Part shown: piece by piece, positions 15,599 to 16,611 of the stretch | Layout: every line of letters begins with the position of its first letter | Position numbering within the stretch: position 1 is the first letter of the stretch | Assembly: GCA_019417795.1 (NCBI GenBank) | Contig: DXUR01000026.1 | Span: 1-16,611 of the forward strand | DNA from: Clostridiales bacterium | GTDB taxonomy: Bacteria > Bacillota_A > Clostridia > Oscillospirales > Oscillospiraceae | Length of the DNA: 16,611 nt | Direction: 5' to 3' | Made by a program: the position numbers and the translations under genes | Notes under the pieces: generated by a model | Databases searched by the model: none | Told to the model about the DNA's origin: nothing | The model's input: the letters and a program-made list of their open reading frames with translations, nothing else

Positions 15599-16419
15599 GT
15601 AAATGGGGGATGAATACATTGAGTTTGTATGTTCAAAGAAATGAAGAAGTAATATCAGCTGACAGCCGTTCTCTTATTTCAAAAAGATATTGCACTGTAA
15701 CATCAGCAATGAACCGTGAGTTTTGGAATATAACAAGCGATAGACAAAATAGTATATATGTTGGCTCCTATGGAAGGGGAACTGCGATAGATACAAGTGA
15801 TATTGATATTTTGATGTCCTTGCCGGAATCATATTACAACCAGTTCAACTCTGTTTATGGGAATGGTCAATCTCGTCTTCTGCAAGTAGTTAGACAGGCT
15901 ATTCTTGTTCGGTATCCAAGAAGTGAAGTAAGAGCAGATGGACAGGTTGTGAAGATCAATTTTTCAGATGGAATGTTCTTTGAAATTCTGCCGGCATTCA
16001 AAAATTGGGATGGCTCATACAGATATCCAGATACAAATATGGGTGGGAATTGGCGTTCAACTAATCCAAAAGCAGAACAGGATGCCATGAAAAACAAAAA
16101 TATAAGCAGTAATGGACTGCTTTTTGACACTTGCAAGCATCTACGATATGTGCGAGATAACTATTTTAGAAGCTACCATTTGTCAGGAATAGTTATTGAC
16201 AGCTTCGTTTATCAAGCAATAGGAAATTGGAGATGGCTTTCCTCTGGAGAAAGTTCAACTTCAGCAGCAGGTACATACGAGAAGATTCTTTTAGATTATT
16301 ATAATCAGCATTTTATGTGGGGAGCGATGCCTCTTAGCGCACCAGGAAGCAATCAACAGGTGTCTACGGATAACAGCAGAGATTGCCTGGGTAAAGTTCT
16401 TAGATATATTGCTGGTTAA
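15595..16419 (+). CDS. SMODS-type CD-NTase (cyclic oligonucleotide synthase) of a CBASS-like pair
   Basis: A 274-residue nucleotidyltransferase. The signature is VGSYGRGTAIDTSDIDIL, with G57-S58 and metal-binding D69-x-D71, followed by FFEILPAF, where E130 occupies the third carboxylate position. This matches the SMODS branch of CGAS/DncV-like nucleotidyltransferases, which make cyclic di- or trinucleotides on phage infection; the product cannot be predicted. The partner SLATT gene just upstream is the likely effector, making a minimal two-gene CBASS without ubiquitin-like or HORMA/TRIP13 accessory genes. The chosen ATG overlaps the SLATT stop (ATGA) with no clear ribosome site; ATG 15610 or TTG 15619 (about 10 bases after GGGGG) are alternatives. 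The gene is AT-rich like its partner. Confidence 0.83.
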   Translation: MSKWGMNTLSLYVQRNEEVISADSRSLISKRYCTVTSAMNREFWNITSDRQNSIYVGSYGRGTAIDTSDIDILMSLPESYYNQFNSVYGNGQSRLLQVVRQAILVRYPRSEVRADGQVVKINFSDGMFFEILPAFKNWDGSYRYPDTNMGGNWRSTNPKAEQDAMKNKNISSNGLLFDTCKHLRYVRDNYFRSYHLSGIVIDSFVYQAIGNWRWLSSGESSTSAAGTYEKILLDYYNQHFMWGAMPLSAPGSNQQVSTDNSRDCLGKVLRYIAG

Positions 16420-16466
16420 ATACAGCAAGGGATAATGACAATAATTAGTAGGAAGGAGGAATTGTT

Positions 16467-16589
16467 ATGACTGATACTCGAAAGAAAGCCTCTATGTCGC
16501 AGGTGCTGGCAGATATAAAGCCTTACATAACGAAGAAGTTCATGGCGGCACCGTGTATAAATAATGTTTTGAAATCAGGGATGAGGTAG
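16467..16589 (+). CDS. Small 40-codon ORF of unknown function with a very strong ribosome site
   Basis: AAGGAGG at 16453-16459 lies 7 bases before ATG 16467, and the frame runs to TAG 16587-16589, giving 40 residues (start MTDTRKKASMSQVLADIKPY, end NNVLKSGMR). I do not recognise it. It is basic, with no membrane segment. It may be a true small protein, a translated leader for the gene starting at 16603, or the stub of a longer gene. No terminator lies between it and the CD-NTase gene, so read-through transcription is possible. Confidence 0.4.
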   Translation: MTDTRKKASMSQVLADIKPYITKKFMAAPCINNVLKSGMR

Positions 16590-16602
16590 AAAGGAAAGTT
16601 CC

Positions 16603-16611
16603 ATGACAAAA
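16603..16611 (+). CDS. Start of a further gene, cut by the window edge
   Basis: ATG ACA AAA at the right edge is preceded by AAGGAAAG (16591-16598), 4 bases upstream. Only three codons are visible, so no product can be given. Confidence 0.3.

Noticed and set aside
1..16611. CRISPR arrays, tRNA or rRNA genes, insertion sequences
   Set aside because: No regularly spaced repeats, tRNA-like folds, transposase frames or paired terminal repeats were seen on either strand.

Overview
The window looks like accessory DNA from a Gram-positive gut Clostridia-type bacterium (Oscillospirales such as Faecalibacterium or Ruminococcus would fit). This is inferred from strong AGGAGG-type ribosome binding sites before nearly every gene, GC near 50% in the main block, and a relaxase-like tail of the kind found in Firmicutes mobile elements at the left edge. 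All recognised genes are on the + strand. The taxon is a guess; the gene content is much firmer.

Layout. Bases 1-213 are the end of a probable mobilisation relaxase gene, closed by a rho-independent terminator (about 219-268). Bases 272-398 hold a dense run of small perfect hairpins, possibly a transfer origin or other single-strand-acting site. A good sigma-A-like promoter (449-477) then precedes one long co-directional gene string with no visible internal terminator. It begins with a small excisionase/MerR-like helix-turn-helix protein (537-764) and continues as a complete type 1 BREX phage-defence locus: brxA, brxB, brxC, pglX (brxX), pglZ (brxZ), brxL.

The canonical order is broken once. 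Between pglX and pglZ lie three small, tightly packed genes: a DUF3990 protein with ADP-ribosyltransferase-like motifs, an unrecognised 79-residue protein, and a DUF3791 protein. This looks like a toxin-antitoxin-type module embedded in BREX. The central part of pglX, where target recognition is expected, is clearly more AT-rich than the rest of the gene and looks like a swapped specificity cassette.

Only 27 bases after brxL comes a second, AT-rich defence pair: a two-transmembrane SLATT protein and a SMODS-type CD-NTase, together resembling a minimal CBASS (cyclic-oligonucleotide anti-phage) operon. Their reading frames overlap at ATGA directly after a run of seven A. After them are a 40-codon ORF with a very strong ribosome binding site and the first codons of another gene cut by the window edge.

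How they may work together (inference): PglX marks host DNA, the other Brx proteins block replication of unmarked phage DNA, the helix-turn-helix protein may set expression of the operon, and the DUF3990 module and the SLATT/CD-NTase pair may act as back-up abortive-infection layers. All could be carried as cargo on one mobile element.
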